From assembly GCA_014730345.1 (NCBI GenBank), contig WJIJ01000093.1, forward strand, positions 1 through 51,711: a stretch of DNA of 51,711 nt, written 5' to 3'. The position numbers and the translations under genes are program-made. Below, piece after piece: positions 42,363 through 50,891 of the stretch. The notes below the pieces were generated by a model, which ran no database searches, was not told the origin of the DNA, and worked only from the letters and a program-made list of their open reading frames with translations. Each line of letters starts with the position of its first letter. Positions within the stretch are counted from its first letter, which is position 1. The stretch is from Candidatus Zixiibacteriota bacterium (GTDB taxonomy: Bacteria; Zixibacteria; MSB-5A5; UM-FILTER-46-8).

Positions 42363-43304
42363 GTGAGATACCTTGATAATGTTAGATTATTGACCGGCAA
42401 TTCGAACAGGGCGCTTGCCGATAAAATTTCAAAGGCTATCGGTATACCTTTATCCGAGGCTCATGTCGGAAGATTCTCGGATGGCGAAGTAATAGTCCAG
42501 ATTTTAGAGAACATACGCGGGTGCGATGTTTTCATAGTCCAGTCCACCAATGCCCCGGCGGAGAACTTGATGGAGTTGTTGATTATGATAGATGCCGCGA
42601 GAAGGGCCTCCGCCGCTCGTATCACCGCGGTTATACCATATTTCGGCTATGGAAGACAGGACAGGAAAGACAGGCCGAGGGTTTCTATCACTGCTAAACT
42701 CGTTGCCAACATGATTGTCGCTTCCGGCGCTAACCGCGTATTGCTGATGGACCTGCACGCCTCACAGATACAGGGGTTTTTTGATATACCCTCCGACCAC
42801 CTTTACTCGTCTCGGATTTTCAACAATTATTTTAAGTTGAATCGGATACCGGATGCGGTGGCGGTTACGCCGGATGTGGGCTCGGTTAAAATGGCCCGTG
42901 CTTTTGCAGAAAAACTCGATTATACCCTTGCTATCGTTGATAAGAGAAGACCGAAACCCAATGAAGCGGAAGTTATGAACATCATTGGTGAAGTCAAGGG
43001 TAAGAATGTTATTATCCGCGATGACATGGTTGATACCGCGGGAACATTGGTAAAAGCGGCCGAAGGATTACAGGAGTACGGGGTTAAGGATGTTTACGCC
43101 TGCTGTACCCATGGGGTTTTTTCCGGCGATGCCTACGAGATAATCGAAAAATCGCCCATAAAAAAACTTTTAGTCTCGGATTCAATTAATTTCGACCCCT
43201 CGGGCAGGTGTAATAAAATACAGGTGATGTCCATGGGTGAATTATTCGCGGAAGCTATAAAAAGAATTGCCGGCGGCGAGTCGGTAAGCTCATTATTCGA
43301 TTAG
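42363..43304 (+). CDS. prs: Ribose-phosphate pyrophosphokinase
   Basis: A 313-residue PRPP synthase that makes PRPP from ribose-5-phosphate and ATP. Motifs include GRFSDGEVIVQI near the N-terminus, the YGRQDRKD loop, DLHASQIQGFF, and the PRPP-binding RDDMVDTAGTL near residue 219. It starts with GTG at 42363 after GAGG; no ATG fits the conserved N-terminus. It is followed 25 bp later by rplY. Confidence 0.95.
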   Translation: MRYLDNVRLLTGNSNRALADKISKAIGIPLSEAHVGRFSDGEVIVQILENIRGCDVFIVQSTNAPAENLMELLIMIDAARRASAARITAVIPYFGYGRQDRKDRPRVSITAKLVANMIVASGANRVLLMDLHASQIQGFFDIPSDHLYSSRIFNNYFKLNRIPDAVAVTPDVGSVKMARAFAEKLDYTLAIVDKRRPKPNEAEVMNIIGEVKGKNVIIRDDMVDTAGTLVKAAEGLQEYGVKDVYACCTHGVFSGDAYEIIEKSPIKKLLVSDSINFDPSGRCNKIQVMSMGELFAEAIKRIAGGESVSSLFD

Positions 43305-43328
43305 TAGTTATTTATTATAGGAGCAGAA

Positions 43329-44018
43329 ATGGAACAGTTAACCGTAAAAGCCGAAAGACGTGAAACTTCCGGAAAAGGTATCTCCCGGAAACTCCGTCAG
43401 CAGGGACGTATCCCCGGCGTATTCTACGGAAGATCACAGGAAGCAATACCGATACACGTGGATTCCCGGGATTTCGAAAATATGCTGAGCAAGCTGGAAA
43501 GTTCGAACATCCTGATAAACCTCCAGCTTGACGGCAAAGATCAGATGGCTTTGATACAGGCATTGCAGAGAGGTCCCGTTCAGGGCAAAATCCTTCACGC
43601 GGATTTTTATCATGTCGCGAAGGATCAAAAAATCACCATCAAAATTCCAGTTAATTTTGTTGGCACAGCCAAAGGCGTTAAAGAGGACGGCGGTATTCAA
43701 CAGGTTATTTTGAGATCGTTGGAGGTCAGATGTCTTCCCGCGGATATCCCGGCAAATGTGGATTTGGACGTATCGCATATGGAAATCGGGGATTCTATCC
43801 ATGTCAGCGAGGTGGATCTGCCCGGTGTTGAACTGCTTACCGATCTTAGACGTACGATTGTAACAATTATACCGCCCACAGTGCTCAAGGTCGCCGCGGC
43901 CGCCGCTGAGGAAGGCGAAGAGGTTGAAGGCGAAGGCGTTGAAGGCGAAGAAGCCGAAGAAGGAAAAGAACCTGAAGTTATCGGCGAGAAGAAAGAAGAA
44001 GACGCCGAAGAAAAATAA
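43329..44018 (+). CDS. rplY: Ribosomal protein L25/Ctc
   Basis: A 229-residue CTC-type bL25. The N-terminal part begins LTVKAERRETSGKG and includes GVFYGR; it binds 5S rRNA. The C-terminal TL5-like domain (about 95-185) is followed by a Glu-rich tail (about 190-229). The prs-rplY order is conserved in bacteria. A TAGGAGCAGAA ribosome site is present. Confidence 0.92.
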   Translation: MEQLTVKAERRETSGKGISRKLRQQGRIPGVFYGRSQEAIPIHVDSRDFENMLSKLESSNILINLQLDGKDQMALIQALQRGPVQGKILHADFYHVAKDQKITIKIPVNFVGTAKGVKEDGGIQQVILRSLEVRCLPADIPANVDLDVSHMEIGDSIHVSEVDLPGVELLTDLRRTIVTIIPPTVLKVAAAAAEEGEEVEGEGVEGEEAEEGKEPEVIGEKKEEDAEEK

Positions 44019-44143
44019 GTTTAATTTTTCCCTTTATAAATCGGCTTCTTTCGTATATAGTTACTTCGACGCGCAATTTAGAACAACCATGGATAAATGT
44101 TGAACATGGATCGTAAAGTAAACGATAGTTTGAATCAGTTTAA

Positions 44144-44175
44144 AAACCGGAATAATTGTCAGGTTATTCCGGTTT
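44144..44175 (+). terminator. Perfect 12-bp hairpin before rmlA
   Basis: AAACCGGAATAA / TTATTCCGGTTT with an 8-nt loop, then AATATTTTGG. It is 126 bp after rplY and 17 bp before the rmlA start, so it is a terminator of prs-rplY or an attenuator of the rml operon. Confidence 0.65.
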
Positions 44176-44192
44176 AATATTTTGGAGGGAGA

Positions 44193-44927
44193 ATGAAAGG
44201 AATAATTCTTGCTGGCGGATTAGGGACTCGTCTTAACCCTCTTACGGCAATCACTAACAAACACTTGCTTCCGGTTTACGATAAACCGATGATTTACTAC
44301 CCGTTACAAACGTTGGTTAACGCTGGGATCGAGGATATAATGATAGTCTGCGGCGGAAATAACGCCGGTGATTTTTTGCGCCTGCTGGGAAACGGAAGCG
44401 AATTCGGTTTGAAGCACCTTAACTACGCGTATCAACATGGGCAGGGTGGTATTGCCGAAGCAGTAGGCCTGGCTCATCATTTTGCCGGCGGGGATAAAGT
44501 GGTTATTATGTTGGGAGATAACATCATAGAGAATAATATAAGGAAAGCGGTTCAAGAATTTGACAAACAGGATTCCGGTTCCATGATCCTCCTGAAAGAA
44601 GTACAAAATCCCCGTGAGTATGGTATCGCGGAGTTGGATGGGGATGTGATAAAGGAAATTGTGGAGAAACCCGAAAACCCGAAAACCAATTTCGCCGTGA
44701 TCGGTATCTATATGTACGACAACAGGGTATTCGAAATAGTTAAGACTCTTAAACCATCGGCGCGAGGCGAATTGGAGATTACTGATGTTAACAACGCGTA
44801 TATTAAAATGGGTCAAATGCGGTACGAGTTTTTAGATGGATATTGGGCGGATGCCGGCGAATCGGTTGATGCTTTGCTGGAGACCAATAATTTCGTAAAA
44901 AAATTCGGCGCGAATAAATTAGATTAA
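44193..44927 (+). CDS. rmlA: Glucose-1-phosphate thymidylyltransferase
   Basis: A 244-residue sugar nucleotidyltransferase that makes dTDP-glucose. The signature LAGGLGTRLNPLT is at 6-18; LGDNI is near 108 and the catalytic region VVEKPENPK near 157. It is the short RmlA form without the extra C-terminal helices of the tetrameric enzyme. GGAGGG is 4-5 nt before the ATG. It opens the rml operon. Confidence 0.9.
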   Translation: MKGIILAGGLGTRLNPLTAITNKHLLPVYDKPMIYYPLQTLVNAGIEDIMIVCGGNNAGDFLRLLGNGSEFGLKHLNYAYQHGQGGIAEAVGLAHHFAGGDKVVIMLGDNIIENNIRKAVQEFDKQDSGSMILLKEVQNPREYGIAELDGDVIKEIVEKPENPKTNFAVIGIYMYDNRVFEIVKTLKPSARGELEITDVNNAYIKMGQMRYEFLDGYWADAGESVDALLETNNFVKKFGANKLD

Positions 44928-44980
44928 TTTTATACTTCGTAAAATCCGCACTCTGCCGATACAAGATAAAGGGTTATATA

Positions 44981-45448
44981 ATGGCTATGGATTTAATTGA
45001 TGGTGTTGTTTATAAGAAATTAAAGGTAATTCCGGATGAACGCGGCCGATTGATGGAGATGCTCAGAGCTGATGATGATATTTTCGAACAGTTCGGCCAG
45101 GCGTACCTGACTACGGCTTATCCCGGCGTGGTTAAAGCATGGCATTTCCATAAATTACAGGCCGATCATTTCGTTGTAATCTCCGGGATGATGAAAGTTG
45201 TCCTTTACGACGGGCGTGAGGATTCCGCGACCCATGGCAAAATTAATGAATTCTTCATGGGCGCTCATAACCCATCCATTCTTAAAATACCAATTGGTGT
45301 GATGCACGGTTTTAAGTGCATATCGGATGATGAGGCGATGGTTGTCAACTTTCCTACGAAAACTTATAATTACCAACAGCCCGATGAGTATCGTCTGCCC
45401 GCCCACACTGACCAGATACCATACGATTGGAGCAGGAAGGATGGTTAA
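44981..45448 (+). CDS. rmlC: dTDP-4-dehydrorhamnose 3,5-epimerase-like protein
   Basis: A 155-residue cupin. It has KLKVIPDERGRLMEMLR near the start, the catalytic region WHFHKLQADHFVV near residue 50, and IPIGVMHGFKC near 107. The order rmlA-C-B-D supports RmlC. It is shorter than the common ~180-residue form; a related 3,4-ketoisomerase or 5-epimerase activity is possible. It abuts rmlB with no gap. Confidence 0.85.
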   Translation: MAMDLIDGVVYKKLKVIPDERGRLMEMLRADDDIFEQFGQAYLTTAYPGVVKAWHFHKLQADHFVVISGMMKVVLYDGREDSATHGKINEFFMGAHNPSILKIPIGVMHGFKCISDDEAMVVNFPTKTYNYQQPDEYRLPAHTDQIPYDWSRKDG

Positions 45449-46465
45449 ATGCGATTAATGGTAACCGGCGGCGCCGGATTTATCGGTTCCAATTTTATTA
45501 AGTATATCCTTCGGGAACACCCCGATTACAGTATACTGAATTTCGATAAGTTGACTTATGCCGGAAACCTGGATAATCTCTCGGATATCGAGGACAATCC
45601 GAATTATGAGTTTATTCAGGGCGATATTGCTGATCTGAAAGGGGTTAAAGAAGCCGTAGGAAGTGGAGTTGACGCCATAGTAAATTTTGCCGCCGAATCA
45701 CATGTCGACCGTTCCCTCGATAACCCCTCCGTATTTATCATTACCAATGTCCTCGGCACCCAGGTTCTGCTCGATGCCGCTTCGGAATTTAACGTGCAAC
45801 GATTTGTGCAGGTATCTACCGATGAAGTATACGGTTCTCTTGGATCCGAAGGTTTCTTCAGGGAAACAACGCCGCTGGATCCGAACTCCCCATATTCAGC
45901 ATCAAAAGCCTCCGCTGATTTGCTTGCTATCAGTTATTACCGTTCATTTAAAATGCCGGTAGTTATTACCAGGTGTTCAAATAATTACGGACCATACCAA
46001 TTTCCGGAAAAACTTATCCCATTATTCATTACCAACGCAATGGATGATAAACCACTGCCGGTTTATGGCGATGGTAAGTATATAAGGGATTGGATTCACG
46101 TCGAGGACCATTGCCGGGCGGTCGACCTTGTAATGCATAAGGGACAACCGGGCGAGGTCTATAATGTTGGCGGTGAGAGCGAAAGGGAAAACTTGTGGAT
46201 TACCGATTTCATACTTGATTATTTCGAAAAACCTCAGAGCCTGATTACTCATGTGAAGGACCGGCCGGGGCATGACAGGAGATATGCTATAGACTGTTCT
46301 AAAATAAAAAATGATCTGGGATATGAATTGAAGATTGATTTGGAAACGGGTTTGAAAGAAACAATAGATTGGTATAAAAATAATCGTCAATGGTGGGAAA
46401 AGATACGAAGCGGCGAGTATCTTAAGTACTACGAGAAACATTATCTTCAACGGGAAAAGATATGA
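45449..46465 (+). CDS. rmlB: dTDP-glucose 4,6-dehydratase
   Basis: A 338-residue SDR enzyme. The NAD motif GGAGFIGSNF is at 6-15. The catalytic region is STDEVYGSLG and YSASKASAD (Tyr/Lys), typical of RmlB; CSNNYGPYQFPEKLIPL is conserved. Converts dTDP-glucose to the 4-keto-6-deoxy sugar. It overlaps rmlD by 4 bp. Confidence 0.94.
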   Translation: MRLMVTGGAGFIGSNFIKYILREHPDYSILNFDKLTYAGNLDNLSDIEDNPNYEFIQGDIADLKGVKEAVGSGVDAIVNFAAESHVDRSLDNPSVFIITNVLGTQVLLDAASEFNVQRFVQVSTDEVYGSLGSEGFFRETTPLDPNSPYSASKASADLLAISYYRSFKMPVVITRCSNNYGPYQFPEKLIPLFITNAMDDKPLPVYGDGKYIRDWIHVEDHCRAVDLVMHKGQPGEVYNVGGESERENLWITDFILDYFEKPQSLITHVKDRPGHDRRYAIDCSKIKNDLGYELKIDLETGLKETIDWYKNNRQWWEKIRSGEYLKYYEKHYLQREKI

Positions 46466-47370
46466 GTAAGATAATCATTACCGGTGTATGCGGATTATTA
46501 GGTCAAAAATTGGTCAAATCCTTAAAGGGCAACCATATAATTGGGTTTGATTTACTCGATGAGCATCCTGACCCTCGAGCGAGGATAGAATACCGGAGGA
46601 CCGATATTGCCGATCAGGATGATCTGGTTAACGCGCTCCACGCTGAAGAGGTGGATTGTATAATCAATTGTGCCAGCGTTACTGATGTGGATGGCTGTGA
46701 GAAAAACACGGGCCTGGCGTACATGGTAAATGTTAAGGGGGTGGAGAATCTCGCTGATATTTGTAAAGCCAAGAATATCAGGCTTATTCAGTTATCGACT
46801 GATTATATTTTCGATGGCAAAGACGGCCCTTATACCGAAAGGGATAAACCCAATCCCCTTGGCTATTATGGGACAACAAAACTGAATGCCGAGAAATATA
46901 TAATCGATAATCTGAAAGATTATATTATCGTACGCACCAATGTCCTTTATGGTGTCGGAAGCGATACCAAACCTAATTTCGTAAGCTGGTTGCTGGGTAA
47001 ACTCCAGGAGGATAAACATGTTAATATCGTTACCGACCAGTACAACAATCCAACATTGGCCGATAATTTAGCCGATGCTATCGCTGAACTGGTTGATACC
47101 GATTTCCGCGGAGTGCTTAATTTTGGCGGGAGCGATTACCTCTCCAGGTACAGGTTCGCGGGATTAATTGCCAGGGCATTTGACCTTAACGAGGACCTGA
47201 TTCAACCGGCTCTGAGCGAAGAACTCAGCCAGCTTGCTAAACGGCCGGCCAGAGGCGGTTTGAGAAATGATAAAGCTCGTAAACTGCTTAAAACAAATCC
47301 CCTTTCAATCAAAGAAGGTCTTAAAATCTTTAAGAACCAATATGAATTCCTTCCAGCGGACCAGACCTGA
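46462..47370 (+). CDS. rmlD: dTDP-4-dehydrorhamnose reductase
   Basis: A 302-residue SDR enzyme. The motif TGVCGLLGQKL is at 6-16, STDYIFDG near 115 and YYGTTKLNAEK near 142 (catalytic Tyr/Lys). It makes dTDP-rhamnose for surface polysaccharide. It ends the operon, 30 bp before a terminator. Confidence 0.92.
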   Translation: MSKIIITGVCGLLGQKLVKSLKGNHIIGFDLLDEHPDPRARIEYRRTDIADQDDLVNALHAEEVDCIINCASVTDVDGCEKNTGLAYMVNVKGVENLADICKAKNIRLIQLSTDYIFDGKDGPYTERDKPNPLGYYGTTKLNAEKYIIDNLKDYIIVRTNVLYGVGSDTKPNFVSWLLGKLQEDKHVNIVTDQYNNPTLADNLADAIAELVDTDFRGVLNFGGSDYLSRYRFAGLIARAFDLNEDLIQPALSEELSQLAKRPARGGLRNDKARKLLKTNPLSIKEGLKIFKNQYEFLPADQT

Positions 47371-47400
47371 CCCGGTATGATTTGTAATTCTGATATCATT

Positions 47401-47430
47401 ACCCCGGTTTGCCCCGGGGTTTTTATTTTT
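47401..47430 (+). terminator. Terminator of the rml operon
   Basis: ACCCCGG / CCGGGGT, 6-nt loop, then TTTTTATTTTT. Confidence 0.85.
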
Positions 47431-47492
47431 CGCTTTACTTCGAAGCTATACATTTTTACATTTCTGACGATTTGTTTTTAACCTGGGGGAAA

Positions 47493-49214
47493 ATGACCGG
47501 TTTCAGTAAATATATATTAATAGTTTCATGCGCGATTTTATCTATTAATTCTTCTATCGCTATATCCGCCGTAGATTGCGGCGTTGCTATTACCGTCGAT
47601 CCCGACCGGTTCCAAATCCAGGTTGATACGCGGTTAGACGAGGAAATATATTATTCACTGCCGCCGGATAATATCGAGATCTTGTACGAAGGTATCAGGT
47701 TGGCTGATAATATTTATATCGGAGCCGAGGGGATCGAAATCGATGGTTTAAGCGTTGAGCAACAATGCTTCAACAAACTTATCTTTCAAACGGATAAAGA
47801 ATCTTCTTCCATGCTCAGATTCAAGAATAAGTGGAACCTGTTATCATCTTCTGGCATCAAATTTATATATACTAAGGCGATTGAAGACTCCTGGGCGATT
47901 TATGGCAACCTGATTATTGACCAGGATGAAATCATCTCCGGGGATGTGGTCAATGTCTTCGGCGATGCCGAAATCTATGGGGAAGTGCGCGGGGATGTTG
48001 TGAGTGTATACGGCGATGTATTTCTCGATTCCACAGCCGTGGTAAAGGGTGATATTATCACCGCCGCGGGAGAGATAATTACCGCCCAGGGGGCCGAATT
48101 CAAAGGCGATATCTTCGATGGAATTTTCTTCGGCGAGCAAGCGGAAGGACCGGGTTTTTTCTTCGATGAGAATAAATCGGCATATATCAATCCCCTTAGT
48201 TTATATAACCGTGTGGTCGGTTTTGATATGGGGCTCAAAGTTGGGTTAACCGACCGGAGTCATTCCATCCCGGACGTTTACCTTTCGGGCGGGTATTCAT
48301 TCGGCATTAAACGCTGGCATTACGACCTCGGCTTCAAAAACCAGCTTTTCGATTACTATGCTTTCGTTTTTGGAGGTTCTTTATACCGCAAATTCGACAA
48401 TTCGGATGGCTGGATTATCAGTACAGAGGAAAATTCCCTGGCCGCTTTGTTCCTTAAGGAAGATTTCTATGATATGTATTCGAGAGAAGGTTATGAGCTT
48501 TTTATCGACCAATGGTTTGGCTTTGCCAATCGTGTTCGATTCACCTTTTGCGAGGAAGAATATGGTTTACTAAGCAAGAATACCAATTGGGCTATATTTG
48601 GAAGAGGAAAATATTTCAGGGAGAACTATTCCTTCCTGTTGCCGGATAGCTCGAAGATTAAGAATATCCCCGGCGATTTACTTTCAATTAACATAAACTA
48701 TGAACTCGATACGAGGCAGAGAATTACCCACCCTTACAGCGGATGGTACGCGCTGGCTGAATACGAGAGGGCTGGAAACGGATTGGGCGGGGACTTCGAT
48801 TATAACCGCTATCGCTTCGTTCTGCAACGGTATCAGCCGCTTACACCCGATCAGTTCTTCAATATCCGTCTTATGGGCGGTTTTTCCGAGGATGAGCTTC
48901 CTCCGCAGAAGATGTTCACTATCGGCGGAATTGGAACGATGCGCGGATTCGATTACAAACAGTTCTACGGCAACTATATGATATTAGCTAACTTAGAATA
49001 TGTCATAGATTTCAGCGATTTTCTGTCGACAATATTATTTGTTGACGCGGGTAAAACCGGTTACGACAGTGATTCTTTCGAGAACGAAAAAATACATAAA
49101 AACGTGGGATTAGCGGTAATGTTGATGGAAATGTTAAGGATTAATATCGCCCGTCCCGTGGATGAAATGGAGGATGATATTCGGGTAACAATGAGAGTTT
49201 CTCTGCCTTTTTGA
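47493..49214 (+). CDS. Omp85-family barrel with an N-terminal polymer-forming (bactofilin-like) module
   Basis: A 573-residue protein. The ATG at 47493 follows GGGGG and starts a signal peptide. After about 125 residues of unknown fold comes a stretch of short beta repeats at about 145-215. It has a GDVVNVFGDAEIYGEV pattern and then GDVVSVYGDVFLD, as in bactofilin/DUF583-type polymer-forming proteins. The C-terminal ~330 residues form an Omp85/BamA-type barrel with GGIGTMRGFDY (the family's lid-loop RGF motif) and closing strand MRVSLPF. No POTRA domains are recognisable. It is probably an outer-membrane insertase or transporter. The combination is unusual. Confidence 0.75.
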   Translation: MTGFSKYILIVSCAILSINSSIAISAVDCGVAITVDPDRFQIQVDTRLDEEIYYSLPPDNIEILYEGIRLADNIYIGAEGIEIDGLSVEQQCFNKLIFQTDKESSSMLRFKNKWNLLSSSGIKFIYTKAIEDSWAIYGNLIIDQDEIISGDVVNVFGDAEIYGEVRGDVVSVYGDVFLDSTAVVKGDIITAAGEIITAQGAEFKGDIFDGIFFGEQAEGPGFFFDENKSAYINPLSLYNRVVGFDMGLKVGLTDRSHSIPDVYLSGGYSFGIKRWHYDLGFKNQLFDYYAFVFGGSLYRKFDNSDGWIISTEENSLAALFLKEDFYDMYSREGYELFIDQWFGFANRVRFTFCEEEYGLLSKNTNWAIFGRGKYFRENYSFLLPDSSKIKNIPGDLLSININYELDTRQRITHPYSGWYALAEYERAGNGLGGDFDYNRYRFVLQRYQPLTPDQFFNIRLMGGFSEDELPPQKMFTIGGIGTMRGFDYKQFYGNYMILANLEYVIDFSDFLSTILFVDAGKTGYDSDSFENEKIHKNVGLAVMLMEMLRINIARPVDEMEDDIRVTMRVSLPF

Positions 49215-49218
49215 TGAT

Positions 49219-49246
49219 TTTACACGGTCAATTGTGTAAATTTCTT
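49219..49246 (+). terminator. Weak terminator after the Omp85 gene
   Basis: A 7-bp stem TTTACAC / GTGTAAA with an 8-nt loop, then TTTCTT. Confidence 0.4.
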
Positions 49247-49381
49247 GCCAAAACGAAATTCATGGTGTTTAATTTGAGTAATAAGGAAACCTGAAACCTG
49301 GCCTGACAGGAATGTTTAACACTCAAATAAATAACTCCCCTGTTATGGGCGGGTCGAATAATAACAAATACGGAGGTTGAA

Positions 49382-50458
49382 ATGGCATTAGATGTCAACA
49401 AAATAGAAGGGCTTTTGGGCGATGAAGCATCTTCGCTTCTGAACCATAAATGCAAAACCGTTCCCAAAGAACAACTCCATCTCCCCGGACCGGATTTTGT
49501 CGATAGGATCATGTCGGTAACCGACCGCTCCAGCAGGGTGATGCGTAATATGCATTGGATTCTCAATACCGGTCGTCTGGCGGGTTCCGGTTATGTTTCC
49601 TTCCTGCCGGTGGACCAGGGAATCGAACATTCCGGCGGAGCGAGTTTTGCCCCGAACCCGGAATACTTCGACCCGGAAAAGATTGTTGAACTGGCTATCG
49701 AAGGCGGATGCAACGGTGTGGCTTCGACCCTCGGAGTTCTCGGTTCTATCTCCCGCAAATACGCGCATAAACTCCCGATGATTCTGAAGTTTAACCACAA
49801 CGAGATGTTATCCTTCCCCAATTTCTATGACCAGACCCTATGGGCAAGTATCGACCAGGCTTTTGATATGGGATGCGCGGCGGTTGGCGCCACGATTTAT
49901 TACGGCTCCCCCGAATGCCGCCGGCAGATCGAGGAAGTTTCCGATGCCTTTGAATACGCCCACGAACTGGGTATGGTAACCATTCTGTGGTGCTACCTCA
50001 GAAATAACGCCTTTAAAATTGACGGCACGGATTACCATACATCTTCGGACCTTACCGGCCAGGCAAACCACATGGGCGCTACTATCGAAGCCGATATTAT
50101 AAAGCAGAAACAAGCCACTAACAACGGCGGTTATCCTGCCGTTAATAAGCATGAAAAATTCGGCAAGACCAATGAGAAGATGTACACCGAGCTTATCACT
50201 GACCATCCTATTGACCTTGTTCGCTACCAGGTAATAAACTGCTACATGGGGCGCGTGGGAATGATCAACTCCGGCGGCGCTTCCGGCGGAAAGGATGACC
50301 TTGCCCAGGCTGTACGTACCGCGGTAATCAACAAGCGCGCCGGCGGTATGGGATTGATTTCCGGACGCAAGGCGTTCCAGAAACCGATGAAAGACGGCGT
50401 TGAACTGCTGAATGCTATCCAGGATGTTTACCTGGCCAAGGAAATTACCGTAGCTTAA
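49382..50458 (+). CDS. fbaB: Class I fructose-bisphosphate aldolase (DhnA/FbaB type)
   Basis: A 358-residue aldolase that splits fructose-1,6-bisphosphate into two triose phosphates by a Schiff-base mechanism. It has [13 protein letters not shown] near residue 74, typical of the DhnA family. A lysine in [10 protein letters not shown] is the likely Schiff-base residue. The C-terminal phosphate-binding part contains [17 protein letters not shown] stands 7 nt before the ATG. It is monocistronic, with a strong terminator. Confidence 0.9.
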   Translation: MALDVNKIEGLLGDEASSLLNHKCKTVPKEQLHLPGPDFVDRIMSVTDRSSRVMRNMHWILNTGRLAGSGYVSFLPVDQGIEHSGGASFAPNPEYFDPEKIVELAIEGGCNGVASTLGVLGSISRKYAHKLPMILKFNHNEMLSFPNFYDQTLWASIDQAFDMGCAAVGATIYYGSPECRRQIEEVSDAFEYAHELGMVTILWCYLRNNAFKIDGTDYHTSSDLTGQANHMGATIEADIIKQKQATNNGGYPAVNKHEKFGKTNEKMYTELITDHPIDLVRYQVINCYMGRVGMINSGGASGGKDDLAQAVRTAVINKRAGGMGLISGRKAFQKPMKDGVELLNAIQDVYLAKEITVA

Positions 50459-50479
50459 TTTGACATTAATATATTCGCT

Positions 50480-50515
50480 GGATGCGGGAGCGTTATTCCC
50501 GCATCCTTTCTTTTT
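50480..50515 (+). terminator. Terminator after fbaB
   Basis: A perfect 10-bp stem GGATGCGGGA / TCCCGCATCC, 7-nt loop, then TTTCTTTTT. Confidence 0.9.
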
Positions 50516-50526
50516 GCAGTCTTTTT

Positions 50527-50820
50527 ATGGATGACGAATTCAACGACCAGCCTGTAGAATATCCCATTGACGGGACCCTCGATTTACATACTTTCTCCCC
50601 TAAGGATGTCAAGCAGTTAGTGCCGGATTATATATCAGCGTGCCTTGAGAGGGGCGTTACCCAATTGCGTATAGTGCACGGTAAAGGCACGGGCGCTTTA
50701 AGGAAAGTCGTGCATTCCATACTTGAAAAACACCCCGATGTAATCTCCTACCGTCATGAATCCGGGAGCGGCGGTTCATGGGGAGCCACCGTTGTAGACC
50801 TTCAAAGCCCGCGGGAATAA
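50527..50820 (+). CDS. Small Smr-domain protein
   Basis: A 97-residue stand-alone Smr (MutS2 C-terminal-like) domain. The characteristic LDLHTF is near residue 18 and HGKGTGALR near 55. Smr domains are nicking nucleases or act on RNA in ribosome rescue. The ATG at 50527 is 12 nt after the fbaB terminator and has no visible Shine-Dalgarno site, which leaves the start uncertain. It is probably cytoplasmic. Confidence 0.8.
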   Translation: MDDEFNDQPVEYPIDGTLDLHTFSPKDVKQLVPDYISACLERGVTQLRIVHGKGTGALRKVVHSILEKHPDVISYRHESGSGGSWGATVVDLQSPRE

Positions 50821-50861
50821 TTTTACTTTTACTTTGAAATATAAGCATTGGAGGGATATAC

Positions 50862-50891
50862 TTGGTAAAAGTTAGAAAGCCGAGGTGGTAA
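50862..50891 (+). CDS. Possible nine-residue leader peptide before the S9 peptidase
   Basis: TTG at 50862 follows GGAGGG by 6 nt, then nine codons (VKVRKPRW) and TAA. The TAA overlaps the next ATG as TAATG, so translation could be coupled. It may be chance. Confidence 0.25.
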   Translation: MVKVRKPRW

